A stretch of DNA of 64,000 bases from Cryphonectria parasitica EP155. Taxonomy: Eukaryota; Ascomycota; Sordariomycetes; Diaporthales; Cryphonectriaceae. A model generated the notes under the pieces. It made no database searches. It saw only the letters and a list, made by a program, of their open reading frames with translations, and was not told the DNA's origin. Where the stretch lies: positions 2,666,001 to 2,730,000 of the forward strand of contig NW_024468909.1 in the NCBI RefSeq assembly GCF_011745365.1, written 5' to 3'. Below are positions 34,429-45,959 of the stretch, one piece after another. Positions within the stretch are counted from its first letter, which is position 1; the number at the start of each line of letters is the position of its first letter. The position numbers were made by a program, and so were the translations under genes.

Positions 34429-36512
34429 ATGACGACGGAGGTGAAAAACGGCGAGCCCGTCGCTGGCACAGTCGTGAGCGTCGTGGTGTCATTATTGTCT
34501 TTATCAATAATCTCCTCATTTCTCAGTTCGTCTTCCCCTACTTTATCATTTTTCCAACTGGACTAACTAATGCTGAGTCCGGTTTGTAGCGCAAAAGTAT
34601 GGTACAGTCAAGAACTGGCGGATGTTACCATGCGCTATGTGGCGTAAGAAAAATCACCAACCTCCCTAATCACGATTACTGACTGCGGCTGCGAAATGGA
34701 CCAGGCACTGTCTGCGCCTTCTCTTTGATCAAGTATATGCTAATCATTTCTCCTCCATTTGCCAGTCGTTTTCTGCATATATCTTGACTCGTTTCTGTTC
34801 GTCTTTGCCACTGCTGTTCTGAAGTTCGGGCTCGGTCTGGATTCAAGTTATGCGGTCTGTGACGGAGCTATTCTGCTTTGTCTTGTTGCCTATATCAGCA
34901 CAAAAGTAGGTTCATCATCTTACACACTGTTGCAGACTAAACACATTTATAGGATTGTAAATTCTGGATCTGTCGCTAACGTTATTACGGTCCAGGTGGT
35001 ATGTTTACTATGAATGTATGACGTTTTGGATAGGACACTAACGAGGAGAATGGTTGTTGCAGCTGATTTATTCATTCCTCGCTGAAAAAGCAGTAGGTTT
35101 TGTAACTGATCCGATCAATATCACGAAATTCGTCCTTGCTAACTGTGATGGTCACCTAGTATATCATACGTGGAGGGCTAAAATCTCGAATGGAATCAAA
35201 GTTATGGCTCTTCAACACTTTTGGCATGCTCGGTGTGTCTCCCCTTTGAAATGTAGTCTATTTTGGTCCATGCTCACAAAATCATAGGAGCGTACACTGT
35301 TGTTATCATCCTTAACTTTGTATTGTGAGTTTCACTTACCTCTCCTTGGAAAATTGTGTGCCTTGCTTACGAGCTATTACAGTCGAATTGCACGATTCGA
35401 TGAAGGTGAATGCGTTATTGGAATGGAGAGGCGGGCTTTGTTGCCATTGATTACGTTTGACCTGGTTCTCAATGTGTGTTTGACTAGACTGCTCTTGGCC
35501 TAATGTGTTTCTTTTGAAATTAACAGGACTTTTAGGTCTACCTTACCTTGTTATTTCTCATACCTGTCACAGGTATACTCGTCCCTTTTGAACAGATCAT
35601 GTTGGTGTTGGTCGTGCTGAAGCTGATTATTCTCCTAGCATTGCATTCATTCAGGATCAAACAGAGAACGCAGAGGAGGACAGAGATCCACAGAATGGCA
35701 GTGCGGACATTTTTTGGGTCAATGTGTACGCTTACAAGCAGCATTGTGTGAGTCCTCAGCGTTCCTGAATGGCAAATGTTCCAGCTCTAAGACTAACACA
35801 TCTCGCCAAAATCAAGAAATCTGTCTGTTTTAACAGTTCTCAATGGTGAGCCAGGGTGGCTTTGTCTCCTGTGCTGTAACAGTGATGGTCAGTCTCACTC
35901 TCTTCTTCATTGGTCTTGGGTTTGCCAGACCATCTTCCCACATTCATCAGCATGCATGCGAGGAGCTAGTCTGTATATGAGGATTTAACACTCCAGTGCT
36001 CAGTTCTCTTCTCTGCTCTGATGGTTCACTGGGTTACATCTCATGATCACATAGGCAGCCGCCGCTCTGAAATGGCTTTACATGAAGGTTACTCGCCGTA
36101 TGCTATTAACAGGCGCCTGAGCATCACCACCAACCAAGCCAGCCCTCTGCCACCAAAGACTGGACGCTTTCAGCGGCGTGGCAGACTTTCATATCTGCCT
36201 ACATTTCACATGCCACATACACATCCCCGACATGGTTCAGAGGAGTTGGAAGAATATATCGACCTCCCGGGCCTAAATTTACCCAACAGGTGAATTTTAC
36301 CGAGAGAAAGCATGGTCTCAAAAATGGAGGAGCCTAACATAGACCCAAGTGGCCAATTCGGCATGAGGTCTGGAACGGCGCCACGAGAGAGATATTCATA
36401 CGAGCACTGCAGTGGCAAGATGATGTCGAACATATACGAAAAGCAAGGTAAAGGCGCAGCAAGCAATCAAGGAGCTGTCGCCGTCAAGGACAATGTCGTT
36501 TCAGAACGTTGA
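34429..36512 (+). CDS. intron-dense seven-helix membrane protein, receptor-like, function unknown
   Basis: No single long ORF exists, but twelve phase-compatible exons can be joined: 34429-34525, 34590-34643, 34766-34905, 35063-35092, 35160-35232, 35288-35324, 35383-35473, 35536-35572, 35639-35747, 35817-35887, 36004-36289 and 36350-36512 (395 residues). Seven hydrophobic segments follow in order, including SVVVSLLSLSIISSF, VFCIYLDSFLFVFATAV, CDGAILLCLVAYISTKLIY, FGMLGAYTVVIILNFVFRI, ITFDLVLNVYLTLLFLIP, a helix around TFFGSMCTLTSSIVNLSVL, and LFSALMVHWVTS. A hydrophilic tail of about 130 residues follows. I recall fungal membrane proteins with CDxAILLCLV...TTKL and RMAMIPLISFD-like segments, annotated only as hypothetical. 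The last intron is uncertain: without it the protein stops at 36293 (342 residues). Introns are 48-157 bp, several with CTAAC-type branch sites. Confidence 0.72.
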
Positions 36513-36949
36513 AAACTGATTAACTACAATAACGCTATCCCGCAAGACGAAGCAACATACTTGCGCGAGCCACGACTAAATTTGGTTCGCTTCATTGAAG
36601 TGGCATATATGAGGCCCTTGACTTCGGCACGGCGGGCTCGTTGAGGAGAGTTAGACCGCGAGAAGTTTGATTTCAAGCTTCATGGGCTCAAATCAGGCAT
36701 GGAAGCTAGGTCACCCATTATAGGGTCAGACTTATCACCAGGTGCGTTGAGTATCATACCACGAGGCGGCTTCACAAACTCATCAGATCCAGTCTGATTT
36801 GAGTGCGGGCGAATACGACACCGCGAATGGACGAAGTTGTTGAAAATAACATTCAAGATTTTCGAGAAGAGGTATTAATAACATTGCAATAGAAACAATG
36901 CTAAACAAGTCTCGCCAGTGCGGCCAACTCAAGAAACACACCCTCAAGT
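36513..36949. other. convergent spacer between 7TM gene and GTPase gene
   Basis: There are 437 bp of AT-rich sequence between convergent genes. I see no further feature. Confidence 0.5.
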
Positions 36950-38343
36950 TTATGAATTCGTACAGTTGCTGATCAAATCCATGATTCCCCCAACTGCGAC
37001 TGGTATCGCTCCAGGATGGATAATACTCAACGCAGAGCTGGCGGCGATGGTCAGAACCTTGCCCCCGATCTCTAAGGCAATCTTTCGTTTACGGTGCGGC
37101 TTGTTTTGACTTTGCGGATTCGGGTCAGCTTCTACCGGGCCGTGCATAGAAGCCGCATGCAAACTGACTTTGAGCTCTGCCATATCTTCCTGCAGGTGGA
37201 CCATCTGTTCGAGCGTCTCCTTCTGGCCCAGCCCAGCCTCTTTGAGGTGCTGCTCGACCATCACCTGGTAGTCGTGCTGCATCTTGTCGAAGCGCAGCAG
37301 GTGCTCCATCTCGAGCCGGCGTATCTCCTCGCGGCGGTCCTCGCGGAGCAGCTCCTGGTCTGTGTGGATGCGTTCGATCTTGCGCTCCATCTTGGCCCTC
37401 TCCTTCTCTAGGACTTCCTGCATCTCCTGGTCCCTCTCGGCAAGGGCCTCGGCCGCCTCCTGCTGTATTTTCTTTAATTCTTGTTTGTACTTCTCCTCTA
37501 GAACGAGCAGCTCCTCGTTGACGGCACAACCCGCCTCGGTTTCGCCGATGGATTTGCGCTCGTCCACCAGCTCTCGCTGCAGCTGCAGCGTCTCTGGGTC
37601 ATGGTCGGCAAAAGAAAGCAGAATGTCGAGGGCAGAGCGCTGGTTGCCGGTGAAACGCTGCGTGCGCGCGCCGTGGGAGATCATGTCGCCCCAGAACTCC
37701 GACTTGGAGATGAGCTCGCTCTCGTGGGCCTCGGAGATGGTGTCGCTCATGGTGCCCCAGAAGGTGGACGCGATGACCACGTTGCGCATGGGTTTCTCGC
37801 CGCAGAGCTTCCTGAACATTTTCAGGTTCCGCATGGCGCCCCCGTCCATGCGGACGTCTGTGATGCGGTGGAGGTAGACGATGCCTGCCAGCTTGGTTTT
37901 TTGCTTGTAGGTTAGTTCGAGGTAGTTGGCCAGCTCCTTGAGCACCTCTGCATCGGATTTGTATGTGTCATTGAACCCCGGTGTATCGACTAGGACGAAG
38001 TTGTAACCCTCCGCGGCAAAGTAATGCGGTGTGACTTGTTGGGTGCCTTGATTGTTGGAGTGGTTAGTATGACTTGTAATTCGGCAATAAGAAATACAGA
38101 ACAGTGGTCAAGTTCCTGAGTTTATTGTAGTCACTTATGAGACTTACATGACACGAGTGAATGCCCGACAATGCCTTCGTTGGTGCCCGTTGCTCGCTGA
38201 ATAAAAGTAGATTTTCCTGCGCCCGTAACACCCATAACCCCTATGATCTGGCAACTCATCAATCACTTGTGTCTTGTCGTTTAGCGCTTGGGACTTACAA
38301 GAGTTGGGAGGGTGGGAATGTTCTCCAGTTCCTGAATCTGCAT
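36950..38343 (-). CDS. AIG1/GIMAP-like P-loop GTPase with coiled coil
   Basis: Three exons, 38343-38299, 38247-38148 and 38046-36950, encode 413 residues. The P-loop GVTGAGKS lies at residues 21-28. The switch-like SCTQQVTPH follows at about 48-56 and the G3 motif DTPG at 69-72 (FVLVDTPGFNDTYKSD). The RxTDxR segment (HRITDVRMDGGAMRNLKMF) is typical of fungal AIG1-like/50S-binding-type GTPases. Residues about 225-345 are a long charged coiled coil. The last 35 residues are hydrophobic (KVLTIAASSALSIIHPGAI) and could insert in a membrane. Overall this resembles GIMAP-type scaffold GTPases. The start ATG is the best available, but a further upstream exon is possible. Exact function is unknown. 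Confidence 0.8.
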
Positions 38344-39193
38344 CTTGATTATCTTGAGTCTCGGCTTGTCCACGAGGGGGAGAACAATGTAACCAAACAC
38401 TTGGTGGACTCAAATATATCCACACGCAATAAGTGAGGTGAAGACGTCCGAGAAGATGCTCGACAAGACGCCGAGAAGGCAAGGAAGGGCTAGGCAGGAG
38501 GCCTGACGAGGAGCATCCACACCAGTCAGTGATCGCGAGAGCCGCACGTAAGCAAGCACCTCGGTCTCTTCCCCTGTAATGTGAGGGTGGGTCCTTTTTT
38601 TGCCAGAATGTTTTTATACATCCGTGAAGGGTCTGACAAGGCTACTAACAACGACCTGGTATCAAATTTCAGATGGAAAATTCGGTCAAGGCAGAAGTTG
38701 AAGGATGTTCAGCAGAGGACAGTGGTAAGGTCATTTACCAATGCAAAGCCCCCATTAGCCGCTCAGCTTGCTGCGCAGGTCCTTGCAACTATTGCCTATT
38801 GCATCCCATGTGGCACTTTATCAGCGCATATATCAGTCAAACGACGCTTTCGTGTATCCATAGTAAGCACAGCCGCTTTGAGGGGACAGTGGGCTAGGCC
38901 CAAATTGTAGGACAGCCCGTCGGCAGGTTGCACATTAGGATCGTCGAGCCACACTAAATGATAGATCGCACACCCTTTTCTGTGCAAGTGGTCTACCCGG
39001 GGTCGAGACTCCAGCGCCAGTGGCTGTCACAAGTGAAACTATTAGCGCTGCGGTCCCTGAACCTTGTTGTCGTAGTAGAACTGATTAGGAAACTAGAGCA
39101 CCGCTTTATGCAAGTTATCAATCTACTTCCTGAGTACACTCCAGGGCCTTATCCATCCGGGCATGGTTTCTCAGTATTCCCTTTCTTCTATTC
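38344..39193. other. spacer between GTPase and coiled-coil genes
   Basis: An 850 bp tandem (minus-strand) spacer holds the GTPase gene promoter. ORFs on the plus strand around 38580-38910 look random. Confidence 0.5.
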
Positions 39194-41069
39194 TCAGGCG
39201 GAGCCGCCCCTGCCGACCCAAACACGGGCCTTCAGCCAGATCCTGGAGACCTGGTCATACTTTCGGCCTTCCTCAGTGCCGCAAGCCACAATGGCTGGCT
39301 GGAGCACCATCAGCAGAGGTTTGCCAAGAAGAGCTGGCTCTGGCCGCTGGGACTGGTGGAGATCCATCAAGCTGTCGCTAATGCGCGGAAAGGAACCGCT
39401 CCCTCTCTCCCTCAGAGCCTGGAGATCTAGGCATTGCACGACGGAGCGCTGTGACCAGAGCTTGGCCGAGAACTGCAGCGCCCGGTCAAACTCGTCGACC
39501 AGGAACTGCTGGTGTCCAGGGTCCGACGAGTCCCTGATCATGAAGCGTGCAGCGCTGCTGAGGAACTTCTGGCTCAGCTGCACCGCACGCTTCCGCCGCA
39601 CGGCGCTGATCCCCGCCAAGTTTAACCCTACCCTGTCCTCTGCCTCACTCATGCCGTTTGTTGCCAAAAGCCTCATCAGTTGTGAGCGCCATTGATGAGC
39701 TTCCTTTTCTTGCACTGGAAAAAAAAACAAAAAACAATGTCATGATGTCTTGTCAGCCAAGTCTCCAGAAAATCGGTGTTTTACTATTGTTCATGGATAT
39801 AATCCATGAAGCAGACTCACAATCAACAAGATAACCGTAAAGGCTGTCCACGACCTTGCTTGTAACTGCAAGGTCTGACTGAGCGGCCTGTTTGGCTTTA
39901 CGGTCGACATCCTTCGACTCCTTAAAAGCTGACCCGGTGTTGGAGCTGGCGGAGAGCCCAGGAACACTATCAAGAATCGAGAACGGGTTGGCAAAGATCT
40001 CAGCACAGATGAAATTCGCCAGCATGCCGTGGAGCAGGATGTATGGCAGCTTCTTCTCCCTATCGAGTTCTGCGGGCGTTTTGCCATCCGCAGCCAGGAC
40101 CATGAATGTTTTCAGCTGTGCCATAAGCTCTTGAATCTCCTCTTCAGGCCGGTTGAAGCATTGCTGTTTGTTGCCAGGAGCAGTGTCTTTGGCCCAGCCG
40201 TACCAGGCCGATGATCGGTTAGCGAACCATTGAACGATATCGCTGTCCGAGGTCGCGAAAGATCTGTTTTGCTCCATCATTGTCTTTGCAGCGGATTGAG
40301 CCGAGACGACATGCTTCTCTTGGTCCTCGATCAGATGTGCCAATGTCGCAACCTGGTTCTCAAGGTCTTGAACAAGCTTCTGCTGGCTCTGGTTCTGAAA
40401 TGCGAGCCTGTGGTTCTGTCTCTCAAGATTGCTAATGTAATCTTGCTGTTTTTGGTAAGAAGATTCAAATTGAGAGCTCCGTCGGGACAGCTCGTCCTCG
40501 GTTTTTTGCAGTTGTTGGATGGCCACATTATACTCAGCCTTGCTGACACCAGCCGGCTCTCTGGTGGCCTGCTGGCCATACTTAGACTCGTACTTGGCGT
40601 TGTATGATTCGTGGCTGCGGACGGCAGGACGAGCAGGACTTCCTCTACCATCTGCTGTTCGCTTCCTATCCGTGTTCTCTCCGTGCCGCTGGAGGTCATG
40701 GTAGGCGCCGGCGGTGCTGGGAGCTTCTCTCACACCCGAGGGAGCACCTGTATCGAATGTACCTCGTCGCTGGAGTTGACCTGTGACAATTCCAACCTGT
40801 CCGTGCTCATTTATAGTACGAGCCACGAAAGATTGGTTCCCTATGTGCTAGACATGTCAGTATTGGTGGCTCCGTCCTTCCAGAGGGGAATGGGATATAG
40901 TTGACCTGCCTTCCGGGTCTTCTACATGGATCTCGCGCATGGCCTCTTCGATGGAAAGCCTTTCTTGTTTAGAAGCGGCAGAGGCTTGTGGATCAGCGAA
41001 TTCGTCAAGGCCGATTCTGCCAGGGGAACATGGCCTGCCATCTTTGTCTTTGTGCCCTTTCTTTCCCAT
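39194..41069 (-). CDS. coiled-coil protein of unknown function, paired with an Hsp70-like gene
   Basis: Three exons, 41069-40910, 40840-39821 and 39714-39194, encode 566 residues. The N-terminus (MGKKGHKDKDG) is basic and hydrophilic. Residues about 140-240 form a Gln/Glu-rich coiled coil (region around LERQNHRLAFQNQ and VQDLENQVATLAHLIEDQEKH). A folded C-terminal half has conserved-looking aromatic motifs (VQWFANRSSAWYGWAK; ILLHGMLANFICAEIFANP) and a helical third exon ending WVGRGGSA. There is no membrane segment. Intron 1 appears to use a GC donor (AAG|GCAGGT); the nearest GT donor, AG|GTCAAC, breaks the frame, and another in-phase choice would be GTAGAA with an earlier acceptor. It is divergent from the Hsp70-like gene, suggesting co-regulation. 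No family name is offered. Confidence 0.75.
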
Positions 41070-41687
41070 CTTGCAAGACTGTTCCAGTGGACCTTTGAAG
41101 AGTATATAGAGAACAACTCGGTGGTGAGAAATGTGGACTGGTTTTTGGTGAGAGAAGAAGTAGAAAAATGCTACTCCGTCTAGATACGTTTGCACGAAAC
41201 CTGACCGGGCAGAGTTTCCGAGACGGTACGTTTTGACCCAGGGCATGATCAAACCTGGGCAAATCTGCCGATTCCATCGATCATATGCTTTTGGTTTATA
41301 CGCCTAGCCAGGTCTGTTCAAGGCTCGGTCATGGTTGCAACCTATACACCGAACATTTTCCTTGCTGTTTGTGTAGCCATGGCTTGCCAAGGGGTTTATC
41401 GATGCTGACATGCATGCTAGCTAAGCGCCGGGACAGCCACAACTCCATCCAGGATCTAGATCCTAAAGCCTCGTCTTGTTGTATCTTCAAAGTACCCTCG
41501 TATCCGTACCCACTTCAGCCGCTGGTCACAAGCCGAAACCTTTAAGCAGAAGGAATGCCACTGAAATTCCTCAGCATTTTATTCAGTCATTTCCTATGGC
41601 ATTTTCCTTTTGACTAAAACCAACAGTCGGATATTCTTCTCTGGCTCTCCAGAAAATCGTCCGGTGATGGTTTGAAACTCGACAACA
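41070..41687. promoter_or_regulatory. shared bidirectional promoter, coiled-coil gene / Hsp70-like gene
   Basis: There are 618 bp between divergent ATGs with no coding potential. It is the only possible proximal promoter for both genes. I did not find convincing heat-shock elements (inverted GAAnnTTC arrays) by eye. Confidence 0.5.
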
Positions 41688-44312
41688 ATGTCCGGCAGCG
41701 TGAAAAAGCTCATAGTCGGCGTAGACTACGGCACGACTTTCTCAGGTGAGAGTCGTTCGCGTCCTCATCTTGCCAACAATAATGAACAAAATCTGACTTT
41801 GCATCATAGGTGTCAGCTATGTCTTCTCTGATGCCTCAAATGTCAGTGATGTGGAGATCCTAGATTCATGGGGCGCGGGCGATCAATATCAAAGACAAGT
41901 TCCTTCACGAATCTCCTACGATCCCCGCTATACCTGGGGCTATGACATTGGGAATCGCGAGTTGGCCTACTGGTGAGTCGCCAAGAACAACATCCTTTCC
42001 GTCTGTCTGGACTGCGTCAGGGACAATCAGTGACAATATTGAAAGCTGGACGAAACTTCTGCTGGACGACCATGCTATCGAAACGCAACACGATGATGGT
42101 AACCTCAGGAAGTATGTTTCATCCCCTCTCTTCTCTTTTCTTCTATTCCCTTGCTCTCTTGTCCGTCTTCCTCTGCCTGTTCCCATCAACCCGGAAAATT
42201 TCGAAGGAGGCATCGTTCCTGACGATATAACCACCCACCAACAGATACTATGGTGCCGGTTTCAAGACAACGCCCAAGGGCAAGACTGCTACAAATGTGG
42301 TTGCAGACTACCTGAAGTTTCTCTACTCTCACATGATGAGAGAGCTCGGGCGAAAGCTCTCTGAGGAGATCCTGGCCGTCACACCCATCCAATTCTGGTT
42401 TACGCTGCCTGCGCTATGGTCGCACAGGGCGCAGAACGCTACGCTGCAGGCGGCCACCCGGGCTGGCTTTGGGAGTAGGCACAATGATGAGATCCACCTC
42501 GTCAAGGAGCCTGAGGCGGCGGCTATTGCTTGCCTCAGTGGTCTGACTGCCAAAGGCCCATCTCCTCATGTGCAGGTATGTGATTCTTGTTGTCCGGGCG
42601 ACAGATTCATTTCCCATTCAAGCATTTACTAATGAAGATAATGGCAACTAGGCTGGCAAGATTGTCCTTGTTTGTGATTGTGGCGGTGGTACTGTGGTAA
42701 GTCTTCATTTTAAAGATGCGGTTCAATCATCCTCTCGAGTATCAGACAGCTGACCACAAGCCCAGGATTTGGCTTCGTACGAAATCACTTCGGAAAGACC
42801 CAAGCTCTCGTTGAAGGAAGTATGCGTCAGTGAAGGTAATGCAAACATGTGATGAAATAACTACACCCTCATATTTCCCAAGTACTGACATGAATTAACG
42901 TCTAGCCGGAAAGTGTGGCTCAACCACGATCGACCGAGCCTTCTACCAGTTGATGAGGAAGCGCTTCGGCGGAGTGTTTGAGAAAGTACCGGAGGAGAAG
43001 CGCGGCGTGACCTCCAAATTCATGAAGGACTTCGAAGCCGCCAAGAAAGATTTCGGAGTGTCCGACCATCCTCGTAATACGCGGTTGAACCTGAAGATGC
43101 AGGCCAAGGCTTCTGAACACTACGATGATGATGATAACGAGGTTATCCTGACAGGGTGAGTGTGGTGCGGAGCCGTGTTCCATCAAGAATCCTTCTTTAT
43201 CTGACTCTCCGTCTGTAGTTTCGACATGAAGCAGCTGTTCGATCCGGTGGTACAGCAAGTTCTGGGACTATTGCAAAAGCAAATCAAGGCCACGGAGAAG
43301 GCAGGACGTACTGTGAATGTGAGTCTCTCATGAGGAGTTGAGACAAAGTAAACATTTGGACTAGACTGTTGACCAAGTTACTGTACTCTAGTCAATCGTT
43401 CTGGTCGGCGGATTCGGCACCTCGCCCTATCTGTATAAAAAGATAAAGGATTGGTGTCCATCAGGAATTTCCGTATTCAACCCTCCAAGATCGTAAGTCC
43501 ACGGCAAAAAGGAGTTTCCCTTACCAGGCATCGCAGAGGACTGACTCAGTATTGGTAGATGGGAGGCGATCTGCGTGGGCGCTGCCGTCCGAGGGCTACA
43601 AGGACCAATGGTCAAAGAGAAGAAGAGCCGATCCCACGTCGGATACACGACAGGCCGACCGTTCGAGGAAGGTGTCGATAATGAGCATGATTGCTATCAT
43701 GACTTTTATGGTAGAAAGAGAGTCTGTGACAAGATGATTTGGATGATAGACAAGGTCAGAAGCAACCCTTTTCGCCTCAAGAAAGAAACTTGTTGGCTGA
43801 CTTTCTGAGCAGGGAGAGACAATTACCGCAGAGACCAACAAACGACGATCGATCTACTGGACGTCTGAGGAAGGCGACGACAGAACTTATACGCTGGAAC
43901 TTTATGAGAGCACCGCGGATTCTGAGCCTGAATTTCAGACTCACAAGTGTAAGTGGAATGACCGCCCACCTTGATTGTGTACAGCGTGACAAGTACAGCG
44001 CCGCTGACGATCCCTTTTACTCCGCCTAAAGCGGTCATCCAAGTCGGCACCGTGATCTCTGACCTGTCCAATGTCGACTACAACGTCTTTGAGAACAAGA
44101 TAGGAAAGAACGGCAAGCGAACATACAAGGTCGACTTCGAGCTCATGACGATCGTCGAGGACCAGCTTGGGTATATGCACTTCAGGGTGGTAGTCCAGGG
44201 TAAGGTGGTCGGCCAGGCGCGGCTGAGCATAGAGAAAGAGTCCGAGAAACAGGACCAGCTGTCTGATTTCCTCACAAATTTGTCGCTTCAGCAGAACGGG
44301 TCTAGAAAGTAA
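41688..44312 (+). CDS. Hsp70-family ATPase, HSPA12-like
   Basis: Twelve exons: 41688-41745, 41810-41972, 42031-42111, 42245-42575, 42653-42697, 42766-42835, 42906-43155, 43219-43318, 43392-43492, 43559-43754, 43813-43948 and 43999-44312; 614 residues. Actin/Hsp70-fold nucleotide motifs are intact: phosphate-1 VGVDYGTTFSG (10-20), phosphate-2 DCGGGTVD (220-227) and adenosine-site VLVGGFGTSPYL (about 369-380). KEPEAAAIACL corresponds to the connect region. The substrate-binding domain of canonical Hsp70 is absent, and the C-terminal 150 residues are divergent, as in HSPA12-type proteins. Such fungal paralogues are abundant and poorly understood. Two acceptor choices (exon 3 and exon 12) were forced by reading frame and are less certain. 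Confidence 0.85.
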
Positions 44313-45959
44313 ATGGCAGTGGTTAATAGAGTGAGGCGGCGGACGGACTCTTTGATATTCGCTCAGACTGTACTGTACAATATGCAATACTCATACAAGA
44401 TTCGCCTGGTGCTCTCTCGTTGTGGGCTATTAGTGGTTTTGTCTGGGGTAGACGAAGAGGTTTGTGACATTGGGAAGTTCGAGAGCCAAGTTCAGCCCCT
44501 GGGAAGTAAGGAGGTTCTCTCGCCACTGTGCCAGCTGCATATGCCCAACTCGTTCTCCCCCATGGGTCCCCCGCAGTGCTCTCGAAGTCTGGGCCATTCT
44601 AGCAGCAAACGACCCAACCAGAAAGCTGCAATCTATTTACGTCTCATAGGCAGCAGATGATCAGCTTGGGCTCTCCTCGCACCCTTACTCCCGGATCAGC
44701 CCCTTTCCAGATCCTTCCCCACGGCTGATAGATGGAGTGTGCCAGCACCGCGGGGCCCGAGCTGATCAGCATGGCTTCAAGACAATGGTACAAGGCCACA
44801 AACCAAAAAAAAAAAAAATATTGACGCCAGAAGGCCAGAACCAAGTATAACACCTTTTCCCCAAGCTATAGCAAGCTCACTTGGATCTAGTGGCTGCCGA
44901 GCTGTAAACTCCTTGTGTACAGCTGGTGCAGGAGCTATTCCATTTTTCCACCACCACTGGATTCAGCCGGGTGAGCCGACACAGAGCTAGCGGCCCAACT
45001 GGTTTCCCCTGGTGCCCAACGCCTGCTGGTCCAGGCAGACGGGGTTGACAGGCTCCCGGGACCAGGTTTCAGTTGGGGAGGGAGTTCAGACTGACTGGGT
45101 GAGAGCCCAAAGCAGAGACGTAGGATCGTTCCAAGGTCTGGCTCCTTGTTGTACCACGAGGGCTTCGTGGGCCGGTTCCAGACCATATCCACCGGATGGA
45201 GACGGGGCGACCGAGTCCATGGGCAATTGATGATGATGAAAACGTGGAGCACCAGTCTACGTATTCAATGGGTAAGGTATGGGTTACCCTCTAAGCCCAA
45301 TGGACGTGGTTAGTATATAGAGTGCTCATGTCCTCCGGACGATCTACCGTTGACTCGATTCTATCCTCTCTCGGTCGCGAGAACCTCGTCTCAAAAGGGA
45401 TGAAGTACTCAGACTCGCCGACGAGATCGACCATGTATGCAAGAAAGAGCCAACGCGTGAACATCACGATAAAACCGTTTGTACACAGAGCAATAATCAT
45501 GAGGCTGGCAGAATTTTGAAAAACAGTTGCATTCATACTTTTTTTCTTCTTTTCAATTTTCCAACAAAACAAGTCCAGCAAAACATCCTCTTGAATGACG
45601 TCAAGCAGACAAACTCCAAAACACCTCGTACCCGAGCAAGCAACCCTTGAGAAAAAAAGAAAAAAACAATGTCCAACGCAGTGTCCATATTCCGAACCCA
45701 AAGCTGTGATCTGAGACTGTTGTCATGTGACTGTCCTGTCGTCCAGCAAGGTTGCCCCTTTCAATGATTCTATGCTACCGAGTTCCTTTCCTCCTTCCTC
45801 CTAAAAGTTCACCAAAAATCAAAAAAAAATCAAACACACTCTTGCCTGCGCGAGGCTGCATCCCTAGAGGTGTGCTCTATGCAACTCACGTAGGGGAAGG
45901 CAGCGGCTCCCCATGGTGATCCACTGAGGGCGCCTCGCGCTCCATGGATCCAGGTCCAG
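44313..45959. other. gene-poor spacer
   Basis: Downstream of the Hsp70-like stop I see no supported gene. An A14-type tract occurs near 44806-44818. A minus-strand ORF at 45291-45701 with a hydrophobic segment was considered but not supported. Confidence 0.45.

Noticed and set aside
41070..41687. Heat-shock elements in the Hsp70-like promoter
   Set aside because: No array of at least three alternating nGAAn/nTTCn units was found by eye.
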